Shown here piece by piece: positions 35,287 to 43,553 of a DNA stretch of 64,000 nt. Each line of letters opens with the position of its first letter. The stretch's first letter is position 1. Made by a program: the position numbers and the translations under genes. The notes under the pieces are model-generated. The model was not told the DNA's origin and did no database searches. It saw only the letters and a program-made list of their open reading frames with translations. The stretch comes from UBA668 sp963720695 (GTDB taxonomy: Bacteria; Actinomycetota; Acidimicrobiia; Acidimicrobiales; Ilumatobacteraceae). The stretch lies in contig CAVRGG010000001.1 of assembly GCA_963720695.1 (NCBI GenBank), positions 1,178,001 through 1,242,000 of the forward strand, read 5' to 3'.

Positions 35287-36718
35287 GCACGCCGGCGGTC
35301 GTCAGCAGCACGCCGAACCACACCAACCACATCAGCGGCCGCTGCCGGACGACGACCGTCATCGCCCCGCTGTCACTCGCGTCGACGAGGGTGACCTGGA
35401 TGTCGCGCCACGGCCTCGTGACCATCGCCGTCTCCGCCAGCACACCACCTCGCTCCGGGTAGGCCACGAGCGACGGGCGCATCAGCCGGCCGTTCACCTC
35501 GACGTCGGCGACCACCGCCTGCACATCGGCGCGAGGGCCCGGTTCCACGGACACCCCGCGCGCCGTGACGTCGAGACCGGCTGCCCGAACGAGAAGATCG
35601 GGGGCGAGCGTGACCTGCTGCTGCTGGTCGAACGTGGTGGCCCCGATCCCGACGAGGAGCACCAGGACCCCGACGTGTGCGAGGCGGGCGTGTGGGCGGC
35701 GGATGCGCAACGCCAGGAACGGGACGCAGACCAGCGCCACCAACCCCACCGTGCGGGCGAAGAACTCGCCGCGCACCGCAGCGGGCCGCGACCCGAAGAC
35801 GTCGATCGCGACGGGCGCCAGCGTGCCCAGCGCGACCACCACGAGGACCACGGCACCCGCGATCGCGGGCACCCGCGATGCCGGCGGAAGCGCCTCGGAG
35901 GTGGCTCGCGGCCGCAGCAGGGCGAACGCCAGCCCACTGGCGAGCGTCAGCGCGAGCAGCGCCCATCCGACGCTGGCCTGCTCGGAGAAACCGTGGATGC
36001 TGGGTGTGGCGCCGGACCGCACGAGCGTGGCGCCGACGAGCACGAGCATCCACGGTGCGAGCGAGAATGCCCGTCGCTCCGGCACGTGCAGCGCGACGAC
36101 GGCGGCGAGCCACACCATCAGCGAGGTGTTCTCCACCGGGTCCCACGCCCAGTAGCCACCCCATCCCTGCTCGACGTAGCTCCACAACCCGCCGATGGCC
36201 ATCGCCAGGGCAACCACGGCGATGACCGCCCGCAGCCACACCGTGGGAGCGCGGCCGTCGAGCGCGAACATCGCCGCTCCGAGCGCACACGCCAACCCGA
36301 CGTACAGCAGCGGCGGATGCACCGCCATCGCCGGATGCTCGAGGATCGGCGTCAGTCCGAAGCCGCGTAGTGCTGGTGCGTCGAGTGTGCCGAACGGGCT
36401 CACCAGCCAGAGGTCGATCGCGGTCAGCAGCACGACGGTGGCCGTGGCGAACCACAGCACCGCCGGACGACGCACCCGCCACGCGGCGATGGACGCAACG
36501 AGGCCGACGATGCCGGCGAACAGCAGCAGCGATCCCTCGCTGCCACCCCACACGCCGGCGAGGCGGTAGTACCACGGCGCATCCCGCCGGCTCTGGCCGG
36601 CGACGTACCGCCAGTCGAGCTCGTTGGTGAGGAAGGCGACGCCGAGCCGTACGAGCGCCAGCCACACCACGACGGTGACGCCCCAAAGGGCGTTGCGGGC
36701 TGCGGTGACGGGCTGCAC
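35213..36718 (-). CDS. CcmF/CcsA-family cytochrome c biogenesis protein
   Basis: A heme-handling membrane protein of the CcmF/NrfE/CcsA class, 501 residues with about eleven to twelve helices. The tryptophan-rich heme motif GGYWAWDPVENTSLMVW is clear, with EHPAMAVHPPLLYVG before it and SIHGFSEQASVG after it. At 501 residues it is shorter than E. coli CcmF (about 650). No other cytochrome maturation gene lies nearby, so its partners must be elsewhere. Its 3' end overlaps the 3' end of the triple-vWA gene by 74 bases in convergent orientation. Confidence 0.85.
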   Translation of the reverse strand: MQPVTAARNALWGVTVVVWLALVRLGVAFLTNELDWRYVAGQSRRDAPWYYRLAGVWGGSEGSLLLFAGIVGLVASIAAWRVRRPAVLWFATATVVLLTAIDLWLVSPFGTLDAPALRGFGLTPILEHPAMAVHPPLLYVGLACALGAAMFALDGRAPTVWLRAVIAVVALAMAIGGLWSYVEQGWGGYWAWDPVENTSLMVWLAAVVALHVPERRAFSLAPWMLVLVGATLVRSGATPSIHGFSEQASVGWALLALTLASGLAFALLRPRATSEALPPASRVPAIAGAVVLVVVALGTLAPVAIDVFGSRPAAVRGEFFARTVGLVALVCVPFLALRIRRPHARLAHVGVLVLLVGIGATTFDQQQQVTLAPDLLVRAAGLDVTARGVSVEPGPRADVQAVVADVEVNGRLMRPSLVAYPERGGVLAETAMVTRPWRDIQVTLVDASDSGAMTVVVRQRPLMWLVWFGVLLTTAGVLTANWRRPRRTSPTAEPVSSPTTR

Positions 36719-36751
36719 TTGCTCAGTCTTGTCGGCCCGAGCAGCGCGTGG

Positions 36752-37207
36752 TCAGCAGCAGCGCCCGAGGGTGACCGGCTCGGCCATCGACGCTTCGCCC
36801 ACGACCGGTGCACAGCACTCGGACTCGGCCGGATGCATCACGTCCGCAGGCGCGAGCACGGTGTAGATCTCGAAGTCGGTGGGGCCGCCGTCGACCCAGA
36901 ACTTGTCCTGGACGGCGAAGCAACAGGTGGTCTCGCCCTCGACGACGCTGGCGAGGCCCTCGGCCGTGATCCGTCGGTGCTGCTCGGCGACCTGGTCGCG
37001 GGTCTCGACTTCGACGCCGAGGTGATTGATCGATCCGTGCTCGGCCTCGGCGTTCTCGATGAGCACGAGCTTGAGCGGCGGGTCGGCGATGGCGAAGTTC
37101 GCGTAACCGGGCTTGATCTTGGCGGGAGTGGCCGAGAACAGCGCGCTGTAGTGGGCGATGGCGGCATCGAGGTCGGTGACGTTGAGGGCGAGTTGGACAC
37201 GTGACAT
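36752..37207 (-). CDS. arsI: ArsI/CadI-like metalloenzyme (vicinal-oxygen-chelate fold)
   Basis: A 151-residue member of the ArsI/CadI family. ArsI is a C-As lyase that demethylates trivalent organoarsenicals; CadI is the cadmium-induced mycobacterial relative. The protein has the expected start RVQLALNVTDLDAAI, the metal-ligand region GSINHLGVEVET, the vicinal cysteine pair in ETTCCFAVQDKFWV, a Glu in FEIYTV, and Cys pairs at the tail (SECCAPV, RCC). AAGGAG precedes the ATG at 37207. Divergent from arsR and likely repressed by it. Substrate (arsenic or cadmium) not decided by sequence. Confidence 0.88.
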   Translation of the reverse strand: MSRVQLALNVTDLDAAIAHYSALFSATPAKIKPGYANFAIADPPLKLVLIENAEAEHGSINHLGVEVETRDQVAEQHRRITAEGLASVVEGETTCCFAVQDKFWVDGGPTDFEIYTVLAPADVMHPAESECCAPVVGEASMAEPVTLGRCC

Positions 37208-37264
37208 GGGAACTCCTTCGAACGGGATCGGGATGTTATATTGATCGATGTCGATACCCTAACC

Positions 37265-37290
37265 AAGACATTGATGACTGTCAATGTCTT
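37265..37290. promoter_or_regulatory. perfect palindrome, probable ArsR operator
   Basis: Ten-base arms AAGACATTGA and TCAATGTCTT pair perfectly around a 6-base spacer, in the 108-base gap between the divergent arsI and arsR starts. ArsR/SmtB repressors bind such imperfect or perfect dyads near -10/-35 regions. A second partial dyad (ATATTGATCGATGTCGATA) lies just to the left. Binding is inferred. Confidence 0.75.
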
Positions 37291-37315
37291 CGTCGAATCA
37301 GCACGAGGAGTTCCC

Positions 37316-37660
37316 ATGGCACGCTCCGTCCGACCCGAGACGCCCACCATCGTGCAGTGCTGTGGCGGTGTCGGTGACGCGGCGCTCACCGTCGAACAGG
37401 CCGACTCGCTGGCAGCGGCATTCGCCGCGCTCGCCGATCCCGCCCGCCTCAGGGTGCTTTCACTGATCGCGACCTCCGACGCAGGCGAGGTGTGCGCCTG
37501 CGACCTGGTCGGACCGCTGGGCAAGAGCCAGCCGACGGTGAGTCACCATCTCAAGGTCCTCCGCGAGGCCGGCCTCGTCGTGTCCGACAAACGAGGCGTG
37601 TGGATGTGGTACCGGGTGGTGCCCGAACGGCTCGTCGAACTGCGCGACGCGCTGGCCTGA
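37316..37660 (+). CDS. ArsR-family metalloregulator
   Basis: A 114-residue winged-helix repressor. The metal site looks like the alpha-3 type: GEVCACDLVGPLGKSQPTVSHHLKVL, with the CxC in helix 3 as in arsenic-sensing ArsR; an extra QCC lies near residue 14. The start is the ATG at 37316, with GAGGAG six bases upstream; an earlier in-frame ATG would place the operator palindrome inside the gene. Derepression of arsI by arsenic or cadmium is the likely role. Confidence 0.9.
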   Translation: MARSVRPETPTIVQCCGGVGDAALTVEQADSLAAAFAALADPARLRVLSLIATSDAGEVCACDLVGPLGKSQPTVSHHLKVLREAGLVVSDKRGVWMWYRVVPERLVELRDALA

Positions 37661-37664
37661 TCGA

Positions 37665-38516
37665 TCAGTCCACCCAGCGCTCGATGCGCGCTGCGGCGGA
37701 GTCGTCACCGAGGAGCTCGCACAGCGCTGCCACACGCGGATGTGACGCCCCTCTCCACGCGAGGTCGGTGGCGACCTGTCGCAACGGGAGATCGATGCGC
37801 AGTCGGGAGAGGTCGCGACACAGCAACGCCTCCTCGCGGCGCTCACTCAGAGAAGCCGCGAGCGCCTTCTTGTTGCGCACCGAGACGTCCCACGTGGCGG
37901 CGTCGAGCGGGATCGCGTCGACCGTGCCGTAGCGAGCGAGCATCGTGCCCGCGGATCGAAGCCCCCAGCCGGGCACGCCGGGCAGACCGTCGCTGCGGTC
38001 GCCGACGAGGGCGAACAGGTCCGGGATCTGATCGGGGGCCACCCCGTATCGTTCGAACACGGCGGGTTCGTCGGTGACCACGTCGCGAATGCGGTCGAGC
38101 ACGACGACGCGCTCCCCCACGACGCACTGGTTGAAGTCGTTGTCGGTCGCACAGATCACCACCTGCGAGACGTCGTGATCGGCGGCGAAACGCGCCGCCG
38201 CAGTGGCGAGGATCTCGTCGGCCTGATAGCGGCCGCTCGGCCACATCGTGACGCCGAGGCTGCGGGCGACGGCGGCGGCGAGCGGCGCCTGGGCGGCGAT
38301 GAGGGCCTCGGCGCCTTGGCCCCGACGTGGGGGCGGGGCGACGACCGAGTCGAACGCAACGGCGACGTGGGTGACGTCGGGTTGGGCGAGCAGTGCCACG
38401 AGCGTCGCGAACAGCCCCCTCGCTGCCCCGACCTCGTGCCCGTCGTGCTGTGCTCGAGGCGCGCCGTGGAAGCAGCGGAACAGTTCGAAGGTTCCGTCGA
38501 CCAGATGAACTTTCAA
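37665..38516 (-). CDS. 5'-3' exonuclease (FEN-like, Pol I small-domain type)
   Basis: A 283-residue stand-alone 5' nuclease. The acidic metal sites fit the FEN family: HLVDGTFELFR (Asp7), AVAFDS, YQADEILATAA, ICATDNDFNQCV, and LVGDRSDGLPGVPGWGLRSA, which is the helix-hairpin-helix DNA-binding site. It likely removes flaps or RNA primers. Length is near that of the exonuclease domain of DNA polymerase I. Its stop is 4 bases after the arsR stop, in convergent orientation. Confidence 0.88.
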   Translation of the reverse strand: MKVHLVDGTFELFRCFHGAPRAQHDGHEVGAARGLFATLVALLAQPDVTHVAVAFDSVVAPPPRRGQGAEALIAAQAPLAAAVARSLGVTMWPSGRYQADEILATAAARFAADHDVSQVVICATDNDFNQCVVGERVVVLDRIRDVVTDEPAVFERYGVAPDQIPDLFALVGDRSDGLPGVPGWGLRSAGTMLARYGTVDAIPLDAATWDVSVRNKKALAASLSERREEALLCRDLSRLRIDLPLRQVATDLAWRGASHPRVAALCELLGDDSAAARIERWVD

Positions 38517-38556
38517 GGCACCCCCACGGCCGATGTGCGCTCGCTGCGAGCGATGC

Positions 38557-39261
38557 TCAGAAGAGCCTGGCTGTCAGCTTCTTGCGGTAGCCGGCTGTTC
38601 GGGGGTCGTCGGGACCCATCAGCTCGAGGATGTCGAGGAAGCGCTGACGCGCGTCCTCGTCGGCCTTGACCTCGTCGAGGAGCGCCTCGAGCGTGGCGTC
38701 GTGGTCGTCATCGGGGGCGAACGGCACTCGGGCCTTGGCGGCCACCACCCTGGTGCGGTCGGACTCGGGAATTCGTGCCAGGAACTGCAGCGCCTGCTCG
38801 CCCTCACCGCGGGCCACGAGGAGCTCGGCGAGGCCGACGATCGCATCCTCGTTGCCCGGGTCGAGCTCGAGTGCCGCCCGGTAGGAGCCCTCGGTCCCCT
38901 CGGCGATGAGCGCCGCCAGGGTCTGCTCACCCTCGCTGGGAATGAGCGTGTCGACGAACTGCTGCACGACGTGCTCGGCCATCGCACCCATGAAACCGTC
39001 GACGACCTGCCCGTCCTTGAGCGCGTACACCGCTGGGATGGACTGCACCTGGAAGGCCTGCGAGATCGCCGGGTTCTGGTCGGTGTCGACCTTGACCAGC
39101 TCGACCTGGCCGTCGGTGGCGTCGATCACCTTCTCCAGGATCGGCCCGAGCGTGCGGCACGGGCCACACCACGGCGCCCAGAGGTCGACCACCACGGGCA
39201 CGGTGAACGACCGCTCGATGACGTCGGTCTGGAAGGTTGCGTCGGTGACATCGGTGGACAT
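38557..39261 (-). CDS. thioredoxin-TPR protein (YbbN/CnoX-like)
   Basis: A 234-residue protein with a thioredoxin domain (about residues 1-110; active site LWAPWCGPCRTLG, Cys pair intact) and a C-terminal helical TPR-like region (YRAALELDPGNEDAIVGLAELL). This is the layout of YbbN/CnoX, a redox chaperone in E. coli that lost the CxxC; here the CxxC is complete, so it could reduce disulfides as well. ATG at 39261 (MSTDVTDATF) gives a normal length; the longer frame upstream is not family-like. Downstream gene on the same strand is the exonuclease. Confidence 0.9.
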   Translation of the reverse strand: MSTDVTDATFQTDVIERSFTVPVVVDLWAPWCGPCRTLGPILEKVIDATDGQVELVKVDTDQNPAISQAFQVQSIPAVYALKDGQVVDGFMGAMAEHVVQQFVDTLIPSEGEQTLAALIAEGTEGSYRAALELDPGNEDAIVGLAELLVARGEGEQALQFLARIPESDRTRVVAAKARVPFAPDDDHDATLEALLDEVKADEDARQRFLDILELMGPDDPRTAGYRKKLTARLF

Positions 39262-39322
39262 GAGGGCACGATACCGCCCGAGGGCGGTACCGACCGCCCG
39301 GCGCCGATACGGTACGAACACC

Positions 39323-40357
39323 ATGACCGACGTGCCTGGCATCAATGTCCCCGCAGTCACCGAGTGGCTGCACGCCAACGTGCCCACCGCCCATGGACCG
39401 TTCACGTTCGACGTCATCGCCGGTGGCCACTCCAACCTGACCTACGCCGTCACGGGCACGGACGGCGCCAGATTCGTCGTGCGCCGGCCGCCGCTCGGAC
39501 ACGTGCTGGCCAGCGCGCACGACATGGGGCGCGAGCACCGCATCATCAGCGGCCTGCAGTCGTCGGCCGTGCCGGTCGCCCCCGCGCTCGGGTTCTGCGA
39601 CGACCCTGCGGTGAACGACGCCCCGTTCTACGTGATGGGCTTCGTCGACGGGTACGTGCTGCGCGATCGGGCGACGGCCGAGGCCGTGCTGAGCACCGAC
39701 GCCCGACGGACGGCGAGCGAGTCGCTCGTCGACACGATGGTGGCCATCCACTCCGTCGATCTGGCGGCGTCGGGTCTCGCCGAGTTGGGCAAGCACGAGG
39801 GGTACATCGCCCGCCAGTTGAAGCGGTGGTACGGCCAGTGGAACCAGCAGAAGACACGCGAGCTCACCGCGGTCGACACCGTCCACGACGAACTGTCCCG
39901 CCGAATCCCCGAGCAGGGTCCGGCCACGATCGTCCACGGCGACTACCGACTCGACAACTGCATGGTCGACGCGCAGGGACACGTGGTCGCCGTGCTCGAT
40001 TGGGAGATCTGCACGCTCGGCGATCCGCTGGCCGACCTCGGGTTGCTGCAGGTGTACTGGACCGGCCCCCACGACCCGGCCTCGGCATGGAACGGGTCCG
40101 CCACCACCGCGCCTGGCTTCTTCGAACGGAGCGAACTGGCCGAGCGATACGCGGCCGTGTCCGGCCGCGACATCTCTGCGCTGCCGTTCTACGTGTCCTT
40201 CGCGTACTGGAAGCTGGCGTGCATCCTGGAGGGCGTCTACTCGCGCTACCTCGGTGGGGCGCTCGGGGTGCGCGACGCCGCCGAGCTCGAGCCGTTCAAG
40301 CTCCAGGTCGACGCGGCCGCGGCGAGCGCGCTGGCACAGTTGGAGACGTTGTCGTGA
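39323..40357 (+). CDS. APH-family phosphotransferase (ACAD10-like)
   Basis: A protein-kinase-fold phosphotransferase of the aminoglycoside-phosphotransferase superfamily, 344 residues, closest in pattern to the ACAD10/ACAD11-type kinases linked to acyl-CoA metabolism. Kinase-like N-lobe GGHSNLTYAV, catalytic loop TIVHGDYRLDNCMVD (Asp and Asn) and metal motif VLDWEICTLGDPLADLG. A role on hydroxyacyl-CoA or another small molecule is inferred; antibiotic resistance is unlikely. Followed by PAC2 with a 4-base overlap. Confidence 0.85.
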   Translation: MTDVPGINVPAVTEWLHANVPTAHGPFTFDVIAGGHSNLTYAVTGTDGARFVVRRPPLGHVLASAHDMGREHRIISGLQSSAVPVAPALGFCDDPAVNDAPFYVMGFVDGYVLRDRATAEAVLSTDARRTASESLVDTMVAIHSVDLAASGLAELGKHEGYIARQLKRWYGQWNQQKTRELTAVDTVHDELSRRIPEQGPATIVHGDYRLDNCMVDAQGHVVAVLDWEICTLGDPLADLGLLQVYWTGPHDPASAWNGSATTAPGFFERSELAERYAAVSGRDISALPFYVSFAYWKLACILEGVYSRYLGGALGVRDAAELEPFKLQVDAAAASALAQLETLS

Positions 40358-41229
40358 CCGCGGCCTACGAGATCCACGGCGAACTTCCGGAGCTCGACCG
40401 GCCGGTGCTGGTGGTGATGCTCAGCGGATGGATCGACGCGAGCGGTGCGGCGGCCTCGGCCATGAGCACACTCGACTCCGGCTGCGCGACCACACCACTG
40501 GTCACCTTCGACAGCGACACGTTCATCGACTACCGGGCCCGTCGACCGATCATGGAGCTCCGCGACGGCGTCAACACGCGGCTCGTCTGGAGCGACATCC
40601 AGCTCAACTCGGGCACCGACCCGAACGGTCATCCGGTGCTCACCCTCACCGGACCCGAGCCCGACGCGCAGTGGCGCGGCTTCGCGTCGGCGGTGTCCGA
40701 GCTCGCGCTGCGGCTCGGCGTGTACCAGATGGTCGCGCTCGGGAGCTACCCGTTCGCCGCACCGCACACCCGCCCCGCACGTCTGTCCAGTACGTCACCG
40801 TCGGCCGACGTGATCGCCAATGTGCCGTACCTGAAGAGCTCCGTCGACGTGCCTGCAGGCGTGAGCGCGGTGCTCGAACACGGCCTCACCGAGGCGGGCA
40901 TCGCGTCGTTGGGCCTGTGGGTGCAGGTGCCGCACTACGTGAGCGCGATGAGCTACCCCGCCGCGTCGGTCGCCCTGCTCGACGGGCTCCGCGAAGTCAC
41001 CGGGATCACGGTCGACGCCACCTCGCTCGCGTCGGAGGCGGAGATCCAGCGGGCACGCATCGACCAACTCGTCAGCAGCAACGACGAGCACCGTGAGATG
41101 GTGCGCCAGCTCGAGCTGGCGTACGACCAGGCCGCGCAGGAGAGCAACTCGCTCGGCACCGCCGACCTCCCGAGTGGCGACGAGCTCGCCGCCGAGTTCG
41201 AACGGTTCCTCCGCGACCAGGACGACTGA
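40354..41229 (+). CDS. PAC2-family protein
   Basis: A 291-residue protein of the PAC2 family (proteasome assembly chaperone fold), common in actinobacteria. Visible: LVVMLSGWIDASGAAASAM near the N-terminus, YRARRPIMEL, MVALGSYPFAAPHTRPA, and a helical, acidic C-terminus with LAYDQAAQES. Function is not settled in bacteria; a link to proteasome-like or nucleoside-related systems has been suggested. GTG start overlaps the phosphotransferase stop. Confidence 0.85.
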   Translation: MTAAYEIHGELPELDRPVLVVMLSGWIDASGAAASAMSTLDSGCATTPLVTFDSDTFIDYRARRPIMELRDGVNTRLVWSDIQLNSGTDPNGHPVLTLTGPEPDAQWRGFASAVSELALRLGVYQMVALGSYPFAAPHTRPARLSSTSPSADVIANVPYLKSSVDVPAGVSAVLEHGLTEAGIASLGLWVQVPHYVSAMSYPAASVALLDGLREVTGITVDATSLASEAEIQRARIDQLVSSNDEHREMVRQLELAYDQAAQESNSLGTADLPSGDELAAEFERFLRDQDD

Positions 41230-41308
41230 CTCACGAGCGACTCACGACTGACTCACCCACGCTGTCGCGCGACTACCTTGCTGTCACGTTCGAGGCACGG
41301 AGGGAACC

Positions 41309-42328
41309 ATGAAGGTCGACGGAGGCATCAGCACGAACCTGCACACGGCAGGAGCGCAGGCCAAGGAGCTGGAGGCCGCCGGCTACAGCGGCGCGTGGAC
41401 GGCAGAGACGAGCCACGACCCGTTCTTCCCCCTCCTGCTCGGCGCCGAGCACACCGAGACGCTCGAGCTCGGCACGTCGATCGCGGTCGCGTTCGCCCGC
41501 AACCCGATGACGCTCGCCAACATCGGCTGGGACCTGCAGTCGTTCTCCAAGGGCCGCTTCATCCTGGGGCTGGGCAGCCAGATCAAGCCGCACATCACCA
41601 AGCGCTTCAGCATGGAGTGGAGCCACCCGGCCCCTCGCATGCGCGAGATGATCATGGCCATCCGCGCCATCTGGGACACGTGGGAGAACGGGACCCCTCT
41701 GGCCTTCCGCGGCGACTTCTACACGCACACGTTGATGACCCCGTTCTTCACGCCCGAACGCGCCGATCTCGCCGGTTTCGGTGTGCCGAAGATCTTCCTC
41801 GCCGGTGTCGGTGAACTGATGACCGAGGTCGCCGGCGAGGTCTGCGACGGCTTCCTCTGCCACGGCTTCACCACGGAGAAGTACCTGCGCGAGGTCACGA
41901 TCCCGGCACTCGCCCGGGGTCGCGCCAAGGCCGGCAAGACGATGGAGGGGTTCGAGATCATCGGCCCGTCGTTCGTCGTCACCGGCAACACCGAGGAGGA
42001 GATGGCGGCAGCGGCGGCCGGCACTCGTCAGCAGATCGCGTTCTACGGCAGCACCCCGGCCTACCGCGGCGTCCTCGACGTGCACGGCTGGGGCGGGATG
42101 CAGGAGGAACTGAACCGCCTCTCCAAGCTGGGCGAGTGGGTCGAGATGGGCAACCTCATCACCGACGAGGTGCTCAACACCTTCGCCGTCGTCGGCCAGC
42201 CCGAGACGGTTGCGCCGGAACTTCACCGCCGCTACGGCGACGTCATCCAGCGGATCAGCTTCTACGCGCCGTACAAGAGCGACCCGGAGCGTTGGGCCCA
42301 GGTCCTCGCCGACCTGAAAGCCGCCTGA
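41309..42328 (+). CDS. LLM-class F420-dependent oxidoreductase
   Basis: A 339-residue luciferase-like enzyme. Family features: MKVDGGISTNLHTAGAQAKE, AVAFARNPMTLANIGWDL, GRFILGLGSQIKPHITKRF, VPKIFLAGVGELMTEVAGE. The pattern fits the TIGR03617-type actinobacterial F420 oxidoreductases rather than the shorter family of the protein at 22153. Substrate unknown. Clean ATG with GGAGGGAACC upstream. Hairpin repeat copy B follows its stop. Confidence 0.87.
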   Translation: MKVDGGISTNLHTAGAQAKELEAAGYSGAWTAETSHDPFFPLLLGAEHTETLELGTSIAVAFARNPMTLANIGWDLQSFSKGRFILGLGSQIKPHITKRFSMEWSHPAPRMREMIMAIRAIWDTWENGTPLAFRGDFYTHTLMTPFFTPERADLAGFGVPKIFLAGVGELMTEVAGEVCDGFLCHGFTTEKYLREVTIPALARGRAKAGKTMEGFEIIGPSFVVTGNTEEEMAAAAAGTRQQIAFYGSTPAYRGVLDVHGWGGMQEELNRLSKLGEWVEMGNLITDEVLNTFAVVGQPETVAPELHRRYGDVIQRISFYAPYKSDPERWAQVLADLKAA

Positions 42329-42334
42329 TCCCGT

Positions 42335-42414
42335 CGGCTTCTGGTCAGGGATCTGCCCGTGGCCGCTTCTGGGCAGGGCTGTTCCCGGAAACCGGGAACA
42401 GCCCTGTCCAGAAG
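42335..42414 (+). repeat. dispersed hairpin repeat, copy B
   Basis: Main hairpin 42366-42414: two 23-nt arms (42366-42388 and 42392-42414) pair at 22 of 23 positions around the loop AAA. A diverged duplicate of the left arm lies upstream at 42335-42358. It sits between the stops of two converging genes (F420 oxidoreductase and SDR). Same design as copies A and C. Confidence 0.85.
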
Positions 42415-42431
42415 CCGTCGTGCGAACGGGT

Positions 42432-43211
42432 TCAGCGGGCGCGCATCGCACCGTCGATGGGGATCGCGGTGCCGCTGAGGAAGGCGGCGTCGTCGCTGCA
42501 CAGGAACATCATGAGCGCGGCGACATCGACGGGTTCGCCATAACGCCCGAGCGGGATCGACGCGGCGATGAGGTCGTGCACGGCGGCGGGATCGGCGGGG
42601 TTCATGCCCTCCTCGAGCGAGCGCATCATGCGGGTCTCGATCGGTGACGGGCACACGGCGTTGACCCGGATGTGCAGCGGGGCGAACTCGAGCGCAGCGG
42701 TCTTGGTGAGGCCGATGACCGCGTGCTTGGAGGCGCCGTAGGCGACGATGCCCGGTGTGCCGCTGAGCCCGGCGACCGACGAGAGGTTGACGATCGCGCC
42801 GCCGCCCCGGCCGGCGATGACCGGGCCGGCGTGCTTCATCCCCAGGAACACGCCACGCACGTTGACCGCCAGGACGCGATCGAACTGGGCGACGTCGGTC
42901 TCGGTGAGTGGCGTGACCGGGCCCTCGATGCCGGCGTTGTTGACGAGCGCGTCGAGGCCCCCGTACACACCGACCGCGGCTTCCACGTACGCACGCACCT
43001 GAGTCTCGTCCGTCACGTCGGCAGCGACGGCCACCGCTTTTCCGCCTGCCTCGATCACGAGGCCGACGGTCTCGTCGAGCGCGTCACCCGCGAGATCGAC
43101 GGCGACGACCGATGCACCCTCCGCGGCGAAGCGAAGCGCCGCTTCCCTGCCGATGCCGCCCGCTGCGCCGGTGATGGCCACCACCCGTCCGTCGAATCGC
43201 TGTGTGCTCAT
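42432..43211 (-). CDS. short-chain dehydrogenase/reductase
   Basis: A classical SDR of 259 residues. Cofactor motif AITGAAGGIG, Asp-type second strand end VVAVDL (suggesting NAD preference), NNAG motif LVNNAGIEG, catalytic Ser in VNLSSVAGL, and YGASKHAVIG (Tyr/Lys). C-terminal DVAALMMFLCSDDAAFLSG is the usual FabG-like helix. Substrate cannot be told. ATG at 43211; the longer frame upstream is not family-like. Divergent from the DUF2277 gene (43 bases). Confidence 0.9.
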   Translation of the reverse strand: MSTQRFDGRVVAITGAAGGIGREAALRFAAEGASVVAVDLAGDALDETVGLVIEAGGKAVAVAADVTDETQVRAYVEAAVGVYGGLDALVNNAGIEGPVTPLTETDVAQFDRVLAVNVRGVFLGMKHAGPVIAGRGGGAIVNLSSVAGLSGTPGIVAYGASKHAVIGLTKTAALEFAPLHIRVNAVCPSPIETRMMRSLEEGMNPADPAAVHDLIAASIPLGRYGEPVDVAALMMFLCSDDAAFLSGTAIPIDGAMRAR

Positions 43212-43254
43212 GGGCGGACGGTACACCGTGACCCGGTCGCCTATCGTCGTCGGC

Positions 43255-43512
43255 ATGTGCCGCAACATCACCACCCTCCGCGGGCTCGAGCCCGGGGCCA
43301 CGCCCGAGGAGATCGAGGCCGCCGCCCGTCAGTACGTCCGCAAGGTCAGCGGCGTGCAGAGCTTGTCACCGGCCACCGCGGAACCGTTCGAGCACGCGGT
43401 CGCCGTGATCGCCGAGGCGACCACGGTGCTCCTGGCCACGCTCCCGCCGCGCAAGCAGCCGCCCCCGACCCTGCCGCCGCTGCGCCGGATCAAGGTGGCC
43501 CGTCCGGCGTGA
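43255..43512 (+). CDS. DUF2277 family protein
   Basis: A small (85-residue) protein that matches DUF2277 by its unmistakable start MCRNITTLRGLEPGATPEEI and VRKVSGVQSL, ending with a basic Pro-rich tail (RRIKVARPA). Many such genes are single, found widely in actinobacteria, and have no known function. Just upstream of the UvrD-like helicase (41 bases) and possibly co-transcribed. Confidence 0.85.
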   Translation: MCRNITTLRGLEPGATPEEIEAAARQYVRKVSGVQSLSPATAEPFEHAVAVIAEATTVLLATLPPRKQPPPTLPPLRRIKVARPA

Positions 43513-43553
43513 GCCCGGTTTCCGCAAGAACATCTGTTCGATAAGGTGGCGCG

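Noticed and set aside
41273..42451. A 392-residue minus-strand frame
   Set aside because: It is antisense to the F420 oxidoreductase with no family pattern of its own.
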